Shown one piece after another: positions 1 to 9,684 of a stretch of DNA of 64,000 bases (the first letter of the stretch is position 1; the number at the start of each line of letters is the position of its first letter). Both the position numbers and the translations under genes were made by a program. The DNA lies in assembly GCF_907165205.1 (NCBI RefSeq), contig NC_058197.1:15926266-15990265 (forward strand), written 5' to 3'. A model generated the notes under the pieces. It saw nothing but the letters and a program-made list of their open reading frames with translations. It ran no database searches and was not told where the DNA came from. Source of the DNA: Coccinella septempunctata (Eukaryota; Arthropoda; Insecta; Coleoptera; Coccinellidae).

Positions 1-1023
1 TATTCAGATTTTATGATGTTGAAACTGGCAACATTCTTATTGATGGACAAAATATCAAAACTGTAACACAGGAATCTCTCAGAAGAGTTATTGGTGTGGT
101 GCCTCAAGACACTGTACTCTTCAATAATACAATAAAGTGAGAATTGTTTCATATCCAGTTGTATTTGTATTGGAAGATTCATTTTTCCAGATACAATATC
201 AAGTATGGTAGGCTCACTGCTACTGATGCAGATGTTATAGAGGCTGCAAGAGGTGCTGATATCCATGATAAGATTCTGACTTTCGTGGATGCCTACGATA
301 CACAGGTAAAAATGCAGGCTCTTTCTTTCTTAACCTCACCCAAAATTATACTATGGAAGATATTTCCATGAAATTCGTTTTCAGTACAAAAAAATATATC
401 TACTGTATTGTCATCCCAGTTAATACACTGAGAATGAATTTCATGGAACTATATTCCGTAGTATTATATAATTTTGGGTTAGGTTAAGAAAAAATGGCCC
501 TACATTCGCTGTATTTCATATTCGTTTGTTATTTAAGGTTGGTGAAAGAGGTTTGAGGTTAAGTGGCGGTGAAAAACAGAGAGTAGCAATTGCTCGCACT
601 CTGCTTAAAGCTCCATTAGTTGTACTTTTGGATGAAGCAACAAGTGCTTTGGATACACAAACTGAAAGAAACATACAGGTATGACAGTGTTCAAGTTTCA
701 GCTTCGCTAAAATTCACATGATTTTTATTTAGGATTCCCTGAATAAGATGTGTGTGAACAGAACAACTATAATCGTTGCTCATAGACTGTCAACAATCAT
801 ACACGCTGATGAGATATTGGTGCTACAAGATGGTGAAATAGTTGAGAGAGGAAGGTAATATCATTTCAATCGATCTAGTCAGGACAACCTGACTAAATCA
901 ATTTGTTGCAGACATGAACATCTGATTGGTCAGGATGGCATATATGCAGCAATGTGGAGACAGCAATTAGACAAAGATTCAAACACAATAAACAGTCTAG
1001 AAAGCAGTGCCACACATAGTTAA
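1..1023 (+). CDS. ABCB6: ABCB6/HMT-1-like half ABC transporter, copy A (3' part only)
   Basis: This is the C-terminal nucleotide-binding domain of a half-size ABC transporter. Family members sit in mitochondrial or endolysosomal membranes and export porphyrin, heme or metal-thiol conjugates. Exons are 1-136 (frame starts at base 3), 191-305, 538-678, 733-854 and 912-1023, with every junction in phase. Visible motifs are FRFYDVETG, the Q-loop region VVPQDTVLF, the ABC signature LSGGEKQRVAIAR, Walker B VVLLDEATS and the switch histidine in IVAHRLST. The ending around AMWRQQL is typical of ABCB6 rather than ABCB7. Walker A and all membrane segments lie before the window. The gene stands directly upstream of a second copy with the same three internal exon sizes (115, 141 and 122 nt). 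The class is certain; ABCB6 as opposed to another B-subfamily half transporter is very likely. Confidence 0.93.
329..488. mobile_element. Hairpin MITE in an ABCB6-A intron
   Basis: The two ends are imperfect inverted copies of about 55-60 bp. The left end runs CTTAACCTCACCCAAAATTA, and the right end is its reverse complement with TTTTGGGTTAGGTTAAG. The element fills most of the 306-537 intron and leaves the splice sites intact. No coding capacity is seen. It is probably a small non-autonomous foldback element. Confidence 0.7.
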
Positions 1024-1086
1024 AGGTTATATCTGTAGTGTATACTCTAAGCTTCCATAGGTTAACCTCGAAACAGTCATTGTCTG

Positions 1087-1092
1087 AATAAA
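1087..1092 (+). terminator. Poly(A) signal AATAAA of ABCB6 copy A
   Basis: AATAAA lies 64 bases after the stop codon at 1021-1023. A second AATAAA occurs at about 1246. Either could serve as the 3' processing signal; the sequence alone does not decide. Confidence 0.5.
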
Positions 1093-2530
1093 GTAAATTC
1101 ATTGTTTGAATGTATTCCCAGACAGTCGAGGTTACGCAATAATATAACCAACTGTACAGGTGATAATTCCGTTGTATTGTTTACTGTGTTCTGTACATTA
1201 TGTTGAATTCATATTTATTCAATGTATCCAAGTTTCTTTCGACCAAATAAAGTACGAATTTTTCTCAAGCCAAATAATCTTTCATTACGATCCTTGTACT
1301 ACATTTTGAATTACTTTTCAATCGTATTTTTTGAGTTTTAGATTGAATCAAACGTCGTGTTTTCAAGAACAGGAATAATTTGCGACAAAGAGTGACTATT
1401 TCAGAATTAATACGGAAATTTTCGAGATCTACAAACATAAAAGTAATATGAAGAGCGCTTGGCTACTTGTCAATCTTGTCATCGATGTGAAACCAACGCT
1501 CTCTGATGTGTACGAGGCTGCTACGTATGTATTGAGAACTGTCCACACCTATCTACCATTACCATCCTTATGTTTGATATATTTTATAGTATACTGTGAA
1601 TGTTTTGACATGCTATCAGTATTTGACTTGCTCAAAGAAGTTGAACGTTTCATCTGACGAAAAAAATTGAAACAAATCGGTTTGATTTATCATGACTTTT
1701 ACGACCATCCAAGACGAAACGCACTCTGTATATCCTCGAAATTCAGAACACATCCCCTATTAAAAAAAATCACGGGTTTGAGAATGCTTTGGAATAGAGA
1801 ACATTCCAATCAAGATCAGTTATATCAACAGATTACATCATAATGTATAATATGCACTTCGATGAATAATGAGTCATTGGGATTTCATGGGATTCTACAA
1901 TCAGTCAGTTTCTGACTGGCCTTCGCATCGGAAGCAACAATGAAATGGTTCGCGGTGCGTTAGACAATTTTCATAATTTTTTTGTGCTCGCTGAACGAAA
2001 AAGATCAATGAAATTTTAGCTTCGATTCTTGATTAAAGTAATAAATAAGGTTTTCAACCAAAATGTAGAATGATAAACTTCAATTTGCTTCTGCAAATAT
2101 TTATCGATCAATTTTCGAGATTATCATTTAATGATAAGTGAATTAGTGGACTTAAAAATTCTTTAAAATATTTGTGGAAGGTGATTCAATAAAAGGCAGA
2201 TTATGATTAAATTAATTTTAATTGAAAAGTGGCTGTCACGATGATGCACTTTTAAATTTAATAACTCCATAATAAACATTAGAGATTTCACCACTCTCGA
2301 CAATTTTTATATTTTCTATCTGGCAAAAACAAATTTATTCGAAAACTTCGCTTAATCTTAATTGATATCCAACCGTTTAAATATCATTCGTTATTCGAAA
2401 CGATGTTTTATACTTTTTTACACATTTTTTCAATGGACTGAATAAGGATATTTATGTATACTAAATGGCCATGAAAATATTTGTAAAAAATTAAAGCAAC
2501 TAACTTGTCTAAGTTGAAAATATTTTTCAG
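1093..2530. other. Gap between the two ABCB6 copies; 5' exons of copy B not located
   Basis: The N-terminal TMD0 exons of copy B should lie here if that gene is full length, but I could not find them. The only open stretch of note is 1448-1657 (69 codons, two hydrophobic runs). It matches nothing I know of the ABCB6 N-terminus. The rest is AT-rich with no clear feature. Confidence 0.5.
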
Positions 2531-5500
2531 CTTTGGCCTAGTTTTGTTAACTCCTGGAAGAGAATTGAAATATTTCTTCCATTCATTTGGCCTCGAAGTT
2601 TTCAAGTCAAAATTTACTTTGTTCTTTCTTTTCTTATTTTGGCATTGAGTAGTGCTATAAATGTGTACACACCTATATACAGCAAAAAAATTGGTAAGGT
2701 TTCATTCAGTCTATTTTCACTATTTCATTGCATGTATAACGGATGAACTCTGAACTTCTAGTGGACAGTTTGATTTCAAACAATGATGAAGAAGCAGATT
2801 TTAGATGGGACCTTGTATGCATCTATTCTTTACTGAAATATCTGAGAAGTGTTGATGATTTGAAACGATGTTTTTGGACGAAGGTGGAGCAGAATTTCTG
2901 TAAGGAGATAGAGGTGATTTTCTTTTTGTTGTTATCAACATATCTTAAGTTAAAACGAAACATCCACTCAAAATACATAATTGCCGCGTAACTTTTATGC
3001 TATTAGTATATTCAGGAAGATGAAATAAATCTTTCGGGTATATTTTAAGTGAAACATCTTCAAGTGAATTTACACTTTGCTCAAAAATTGAAGCACTTGA
3101 ATCAAATTTCTAGTATTGCTGTACGTACCATATGCGGAGAGGCGTATATTTGAGTATTACACACAAAATATGGTCCTCATGATACTTTATGGCTTAATTC
3201 AAAAAAAAAATTATAAAAAACAAAATTGTATTGAACACGTCTAGTCAGCAATGTCTTAGCAATTACACCGCTTAACTGTCCCGCCGCAGACATTACAACA
3301 GCTCGCCAATGCTTATTATTTCTTTCTAACAGATCCATGTGTTTCACCACATTCAAAAGCTATCAGTGAGATGGCATTTGAACAGACAAACCGGTGAGGT
3401 CTTACAAATCATGAGCAGTAGCAGGCAGAGCATTACTTATCTACTGGATTTGGGTATTTCAACCCTTATACCTGGTATTATTGACATAGTTTTCATAACT
3501 GGATACTTCACATTCTTATTTAATATTTGGTTCAGCACTTCCCTTTGTCTTTGTCTGATATTTTATTTTGGTGAGTACGTCTCTTAATTTTTCGGATCGC
3601 AGTTTTCAGAACAGGCTTGAATTTACACTTTCCTTTTAGTCTTTCTTATTGTTGGACGGGAGAAGTTATCTAAGCATAGGGAGGAGGAAATTGAAGCTGC
3701 ATATAAAATGAAGAACAAGAGCCTTGATTCCTTGTTGAATTTCGAAACTGTTAAATATTTTGGTAACGAGAAATATGAAGTTGATTCCTTCAAGAAAGCT
3801 TTAACTAAGCTCTACGTGAGTTTTAATCATATATGAATTTTCGAAGCCGTTTTGGTGAATTGCACTTGGGTTCACGTAGTTTATATCTGTATTTTTTCAA
3901 GGATGATGAATTTACATCGATGCTTGTATCGTTTATCAATCGAGCAGTAGAAAACTTCTTTCTGGACGTTAGTGTGATGATAGGCACCTTGATGTGCGTA
4001 TACAAAGTGGTTAAAACTAAAAGTTTGACGGTAGGCGATTATGTGATGTTTGGCGAATATTTTTTGCAATTATATGGGGTCGTGAACACATTTGCCTATA
4101 TATACAGGTGAGTTAGACTTTTAGACAGCGACGTTCGTAAAAAAAATTTATTCTATTTTTTTCATATCGATATAACGAAAGGGTTATGTATACTTCCTTT
4201 ATTTGGTAAGAGTAAGAAATAATAACGCGTCTTTTTTGCAGTGTAATCAGAGAGTTTTTCACGGAAATAGAAAGTTTGTATATACTCCTGACGGAAAAAC
4301 CAGAAATCACTGACTGTACTAACGCTAAATTGTTAGAAATCACCGGTGGTACAATAGATTTCAGGAACGTGTTTTTCGAATACCAGGATAAACAACCGAT
4401 TTTGAAGAATATTTCATTCAGCGTGCCATCTGGTCAGACTGTAGCTATCGTAGGTATTTGATGAATTGAATTACTCCACATTAAAAAATTCCAAGCAATA
4501 TCTATAGTATTGCAACAAACATTTCATTATCGTTATTTTTTATATTTATGTAAAAGTTTATTTCTCTCGTAAGCGAATTCTGTGTATTCCGAATTTTCAC
4601 AGCTAATGGCCAAAAATTACTGAAGAATATATGGGTTTTTTATACACTTTTGATCGAGTTTAATCGTATTGTTATATTTTATATTAGGTAGGACCATCTG
4701 GTAGTGGAAAAAGTACAATTGTTAGATTAATATTCAGATTTTATGACGTTATATCTGGATCTATTCTGATAGATGGTCAAAATATCAAAAGTGTCACTCA
4801 AGAGTCTTTGAGGAGAGCTATAGGTGTGGTACCTCAAGATACTGTTCTCTTTCATGATACTATAAGGTAGCGATTACACTTAAAAATTCTTCATCCTCTG
4901 TAAATTAGATATTTTTTTATTCATACTATTCAGGTACAATATAGCTTATGGTGATCTGAAGGCCAGTGAAAATGAAATAGTTGAAGCAGCTAAAGCAGCT
5001 GATATACATCGTAGTATCATAAATTTCCGAGATGGATATGAAACAGAGGTAATTTAGGTAACGTCTCACGTCTATCCTACTCTATCACTAATTGTGATTG
5101 GACGTGAATTCTTATGTAGTCGTTATTGATGTGAAAATAAATTATTATTTTTCCTTCATTTCGATTTCAGGTTGGTGAGCGTGGATTACGTTTGAGCGGG
5201 GGTGAGAAACAAAGGGTAGCTATAGCTCGAATAATATTGAAAGCACCTAAAATTTTTCTCCTGGATGAAGCTACTAGCGCTTTGGATACTCAAACAGAAA
5301 GACATATACAGGTTCTATAATCTCACGATTTTCCATAATTACAGTTCTACATTTCATTTAATTTGCAGGAATCTTTGAGACGTGTTAGTGAAAATAGGAC
5401 CACCCTCATTATCGCCCATAGGCTATCTACCATTATACACGCGGATCAAATTTTGGTTTTGAAGGAAGGCATTATTGTAGAGAGAGGAAGGTAATTTATA

Positions 5501-5644
5501 GTATGATTGAAATGATACTTCTCTCTCAGAGAATTTTTCAGACACGAGGAATTATTGGAAAAAAATGGATTGTATGCATCGATGTGGCGACAACAGTTGA
5601 AATCTGAAAATCAGTCAACCAGAACAATTATTATCACAGAATGA
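2531..5644 (+). CDS. ABCB6: ABCB6/HMT-1-like half ABC transporter, copy B
   Basis: Eleven exons, all in phase: 2531-2693, 2762-2913, 3333-3570, 3640-3815, 3902-4107, 4242-4453, 4692-4866, 4934-5048, 5171-5311, 5369-5490 and 5542-5644 (600 residues). The order is a linker into TM1 (FLPFIWPRSF, INVYTPIYSKKI), the core membrane domain (LSVRWHLNRQTGEVL, NFETVKYFGNEKYEV, VGDYVMFGEYFLQLYG), then the nucleotide-binding domain. That domain has Walker A GPSGSGKST, VVPQDTVLF, signature LSGGEKQR, Walker B IFLLDEATS and IIAHRLST. These are hallmark ABCB6 segments and all catalytic residues are present. The first exon begins after a splice acceptor in phase 0, so at least one upstream exon is needed. No TMD0 exon or start codon was found. 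Copy A's exon sizes recur here, so the pair arose by tandem duplication. The second copy may be N-terminally shortened. Confidence 0.93.
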
Positions 5645-5752
5645 TGTACAATTTGTTTTTTCGAATTAATATTTCCACAACAGGATCTTGGTGGGTATGG
5701 CACCCTTTACGACAGCGTGAACAGTGCATGAGGACCTTTAGAATGGAGATCC

Positions 5753-5758
5753 AATAAA
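5753..5758 (+). terminator. Poly(A) signal of ABCB6 copy B
   Basis: AATAAA lies 109 bases downstream of the stop at 5642-5644, in an AT-rich context before the synaptobrevin promoter region. Confidence 0.55.
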
Positions 5759-5904
5759 AAGTTTATTTATTCTTCAATTACTACCTCTGTAAACAAATAT
5801 AATGCTCATCCGTCTGAAGTAAATCGTTTATTATGAAAAAAACCACTCGGAAGCTTTCGTAAACGCGAAATATAATCCATCAATTTCCGGTTGGCAGAAG
5901 TGAT

Positions 5905-6047
5905 CTGTCGCGCAGACAGCTGATGACGTAGATTTTGACATTTCGTTTTGTTTTTCCTTCACCAGCAGTTTATCGGAAAGATTTTTTTCCATTATAGTTT
6001 AATTTCCTTTTGATTTAGTTCGATTCTGTTCGTTTCAATATAAGCAA
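5905..6047 (+). promoter_or_regulatory. Synaptobrevin promoter and non-coding first exon (approximate)
   Basis: A strong splice donor (exon ends GCAA, intron GTAAGTACC) lies at 6047/6048. It pairs with the acceptor at 6283-6284, six bases before the synaptobrevin start codon. A CRE-like TGACGTA lies at 5924-5930. The transcription start is not defined by sequence, so the left edge is a guess. Confidence 0.5.
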
Positions 6048-6289
6048 GTAAGTACCTTCGTTAATTCAATTGTGTTTTCCATGTAGACAATTATATCTAT
6101 GACTCATTTTCTAACATATTTGAATAGGATGTGGATAAACCTTCATTGTTACTTCATAAATTAGGATTTTAATTGATGTTTTCACAGTCAATTTATGAGT
6201 TGCTGTTGAACATTACGTAGGTAGATGTACAGGATTCAGATCAATTATATTCGAAGTTCCACAACTATCTTCTCGATTTTTCAGAGATA

Positions 6290-7508
6290 ATGGAAAGTGG
6301 AAATGCCTCTGGAGCCAACAGGCCAAAAAACATGCTGGAACAAACTCAGGCTCAAGTCAACGAAGTTGTTGGTATAATGCGTGTTAATGTTGAGAAAGTA
6401 CTTGAGCGGGATCAGAAACTGAGTGAACTGGATAGCCGTGCTGATGCCTTGCAAGAAGGTGGTAAAAGATTTGAACAGCAAGCACAGAAGTTGAAGAGGA
6501 AATACTGGTGGAAAAACCTGAAAATGATGATTATACTTGGTGTTGTTGGGCTCGTCATCCTAATCATTATCATAAGTGAGTACTGATTTTCATCAGCATT
6601 GTTAATGGGTGGTTTTATCTTATCAGAGCTTACTTGAGTGAAAATATGCATGATTTATTCAGTAGATTATTGTGTTCGAGATTGACAAATTGTTTCGGTA
6701 GCATTTCTTCCTTAGGCTATCTCTCACTGATTTAGTTTTCTTACACCTCGTCAAGCTTAAGTCTCAGATTTGCACTTGGCTATATTTCATTTTGTTCAGT
6801 CCTTCACTTCTATTCTGAGGAGCTTCACTTTAATGGATGTTATTTTTTCCACTTTCTCAGCCTGGATAAGTAACTAACTTCTCAGGACAACTGATTCAGT
6901 GGATCCTTTGGCGATAACGGCATTCGTCTTTCGAAATTTGTAATGTTTCAAGAAGTGGACATGTAACGATCTATATCAATTATTATTTTTATTTGCACTT
7001 GGAAATATATTGTTTTTTGTGTTTTAGGCTAGTAGATTTTATTTTGCTTGACCTTCCTCGCCCTTTGCATGAAACAGAGTTTTTTTTTTAAGGGTCTTCA
7101 GCACTTTTATCTTTGATTTTCGCTCCACTGGCATAAATGTGTTAGAAAACTTTGGAAATTGGGGAAATACAAAAATGAAAACATTGTTGTTCTTATGAAT
7201 AGATTAAAACGATTATTAAGAAACAATTCATTAATTAAGTTTTGCTAAATTCACTTACAGAAATTTTTGCCAAGTATGTAGTTGTACAAATATAGGTACT
7301 TGATTGAAAGAATATTGAGCAGAAATTGTTGACGATCCAGATATGATTTCAATTCAATAACATGAATTAGATATGAACATATTTTAGAGGGACCAGTACT
7401 AGTGGTTCTTATTGTTTTGCAGTGTCACTTTTACCTAATAGCAGTTCCGAAACTACAGAAGTTGCCTCAAAACCTGTTACTGAAACCTCCTCAACACCAG
7501 GGCAATAG
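6290..7508 (+). CDS. Syb: Synaptobrevin / VAMP (vesicle R-SNARE)
   Basis: Vesicle-associated R-SNARE that pairs with syntaxin and SNAP-25-type proteins to drive membrane fusion. Coding exons 6290-6575 and 7423-7508 join in phase to give 123 residues. The SNARE motif spans roughly residues 16-75 (QTQAQVNEVVGIMRVNVEKV, KLSELDSRADALQ), with the zero-layer arginine in VLERDQKL. It is followed by basic KLKRKYWWKNLK and one membrane anchor (MMIILGVVGLVILIIII). The second exon adds a Ser/Thr-rich luminal tail of about 24 residues ending TSSTPGQ, longer than in plain VAMP2. If the 6576 donor is not used, reading continues to a stop at 6584-6586 and gives a 98-residue form ending ISEY. The start is the first ATG after the 5' splice acceptor. 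Family is certain; syb versus n-syb orthology is not settled. Confidence 0.95.
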
Positions 7509-7868
7509 GAGCATTGAAACTAACGGAATCTGAACATCCTACTTATTTATATCAATTAACCTTCCAATATGTTTAGTTTTGAGAGATGTTTATTTAATGT
7601 GAATCCTTGTTTGTTGATGTGAAGAAAAAATCAACCGTATTAATGTTGTTTTAACACGAAATTCACTTGCTGTCAGTGAAATAATCGTCGTACTATATTA
7701 TAATATTTAATCTACAGTTGACTTAGCCTTAAAAAGTGCCTCAGTGTCCATTAGCACAACATGAGAAAGGTTTATATATAATGTTCGAAAGTGAAAATAT
7801 ATTTTGTTAACCACTTTGCAATTAAAATACATTTTTATATGGTTTTTCGTCCTTTTATTTCAATTTGA

Positions 7869-7874
7869 AATAAA
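7869..7874 (+). terminator. Poly(A) signal candidate of synaptobrevin
   Basis: AATAAA lies about 360 bases after the stop, in an AT-rich 3' region. SNAPC1 converges from the other strand, with its own signal at 8036-8041. Confidence 0.4.
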
Positions 7875-8035
7875 TGACTACTGGCGGAACTAAACTATAA
7901 TAAACCAACCATCTCTTGTCGGTATGTACTAATTTGGGGAGCCAAGGGAAATGATCAGATTCGAACAAACCGCTGCGTCTCGCCGGACACAAATGAAACT
8001 CAAACTGCGCAACTGATAACAAGAAAAGACTTGTC

Positions 8036-8041
8036 TTTATT
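8036..8041 (-). terminator. Poly(A) signal of SNAPC1
   Basis: TTTATT on + reads AATAAA on -, 199 bases downstream of the SNAPC1 stop codon. Confidence 0.5.
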
Positions 8042-8239
8042 ATAAAAAATTTAATATATTCAGTATCTATACATCTCCAAATAAATTGATCGCATTTTTC
8101 TTATAATAACAGAAGAAAAAATCTTCAATACTCTTTCCCCTGATCATCTCTGGAAATTTGTAGGTAAGAGCAGCTCATTCTGATCAATCTTGCCTTCAAA
8201 CCTGTTAATTTGTTGAATCCTTCTCTTGGACTCCACCTC

Positions 8240-9147
8240 TCATTCACTATCCGAACTGGACAATGTTTCGCTGTCTAACAAGGAGTGCAAATCTTGAATC
8301 AGTGTTGATTTGAACATGCCAAGACCAGGATTTTCATCTGTAAAATTGGATCGTCAGAGAATTCACAAAACAAACGCTTGAAACTTGCCTGCAATATGTT
8401 CGAGAGCTTGCCGATAATTTTCTGTAGTTTTCTCGAAGTTCTTCAAGAAATTTCCTTCATTCAAGATATTTCCCAATTGCTCCTTAACACTCTTATGGTT
8501 CAACGATTGAAAGGTATCGTCAACAAAGTCTGTGCAACTTTTTAAGTAATGTAACTCCGGGGCTATTATCCTCCGTTGGAACACATACTCAAATGCATCT
8601 ACTTTCTTCAACTTGTTGTAAACAAAAAGAGGTTCTAACTCGTACAGTGACTTCAGCCTTTCTATTAAATCTTGAATTTTTTCATATTCTTCCAATGTAA
8701 CCCTTATCTTGATCCATTCCCTGAAAATCGGTATGATGAAAGACATCCTTCAAATTTTAGGTAAACTCACTTGACAGTCTGCTTAAAATACATTCCGTAC
8801 AACAGATATAACGCTCCAACCTCCGTGTATATGTTTCTGGGGAACATGATGAATTTTTTAATCACAAGAAATGCATTCTCCATGAAATTTTTGACAAAAG
8901 TGTAATATTGCTGTTCTCTGAAAATGTGATATCATTTTGAAAATTGATTTTGTTGAGGATTTCAGATAACTTACGAGAAGACATAGGAGAACATCATCTT
9001 TTTCCAAACGTTGGAAAAAACTTGGAATTCCAAAGACTTGCTCTTCTCGAATTCTGTCAACAAACTTTCGACGTCTGCTTGGAAAGCAACGGATAAAATT
9101 CTGTTGTACTCGTGAATGGTCACACAAATTGGACTTTTTCGAGACAT
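8240..9147 (-). CDS. SNAPC1: snRNA-activating protein complex subunit 1 (SNAPC1 / PBP45)
   Basis: Subunit of the nuclear complex that binds the proximal sequence element and drives snRNA transcription by Pol II and Pol III. Exons in gene order are 9147-8975, 8917-8771, 8720-8389 and 8337-8240, all in phase (249 residues). Matching blocks are VESLLTEFEKSKSLEF near residue 26, NVWKKMMFSYVF, the near-invariant EVGALYLLYGMYFKQTVK, and IKIRVTLEEYEKIQDL followed by YNKLKKVDAFEYVF. The tail is acidic and serine-rich (DSETLSSSDSE), and the protein is shorter than the human one. The last intron, 8388-8338, starts GCAAGT instead of GT; reading through it gives only a spurious AFVL ending. It lies downstream of the transporter on the same strand and converges with synaptobrevin. 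The assignment rests on several aligned blocks remembered from the family. Confidence 0.88.
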
Positions 9148-9195
9148 TGCTGTTTGTTATTGTTTACTTCGTTACGGCCACAGATAACAGCTGAT

Positions 9196-9232
9196 TGTTA
9201 GGTTAGGAACTGTCAAGTTAGGTTAGGTTACG
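9196..9232. repeat. TTAGGTTAGG-type short repeats upstream of SNAPC1
   Basis: Three runs of (T)TAGGTTAG occur within about 40 bases, just upstream of the SNAPC1 start. Such runs are common near insect genes. Their role is unknown; they are too short to be a telomere. Confidence 0.4.
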
Positions 9233-9448
9233 TCAAAAAGTCTTTGGTTATGTATAGGTTATGTGCATAGATGATTTCTTTTTCTTATTGTTAACAGTGA
9301 TACTCATTCGCCAACACAAGCGTAACATTACAGTGGGTAAAGGGGCGGATACATTGGCAAGTAGAATGGCGATATGGACACTGCCTGTTTAAGAAATTAT
9401 ATTCGAGTAGGAATCGTGGATTATAGATTTCCTCTTGAAAAAATCGAC

Positions 9449-9454
9449 TTTATT
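9449..9454 (-). terminator. Poly(A) signal candidate of the Tret1-like gene
   Basis: TTTATT on + is AATAAA on -, 231 bases after the transporter stop. The rest of 9148-9684 holds nothing else I can name. Confidence 0.4.
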
Positions 9455-9684
9455 ATTATCATCACTTTCTAGGTTTCCCTAAGAAATACAGACACAGATG
9501 GCTACAATATAAATTTAAGTACTTCTAAGGTTATCTCACGAATATTTCTGCATGTAATCAATTCCAGTCGATCACTGGGTAACGGCATAACAAACAAATT
9601 CATTAGTTCATCGATAAAATAAACCCTATCATCAGATACTCGGTAGCACTCTAACAAATCGTTGTCATGGGAGGTGGCAAGGTG

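Noticed and set aside
7960..8030. tRNA-like GATTCGAAC motif
   Set aside because: No acceptor or anticodon stems could be formed around it.
9196..9232. Telomeric TTAGG repeat
   Set aside because: Only a few imperfect units near a gene start; insect genomes often show such runs near promoters.
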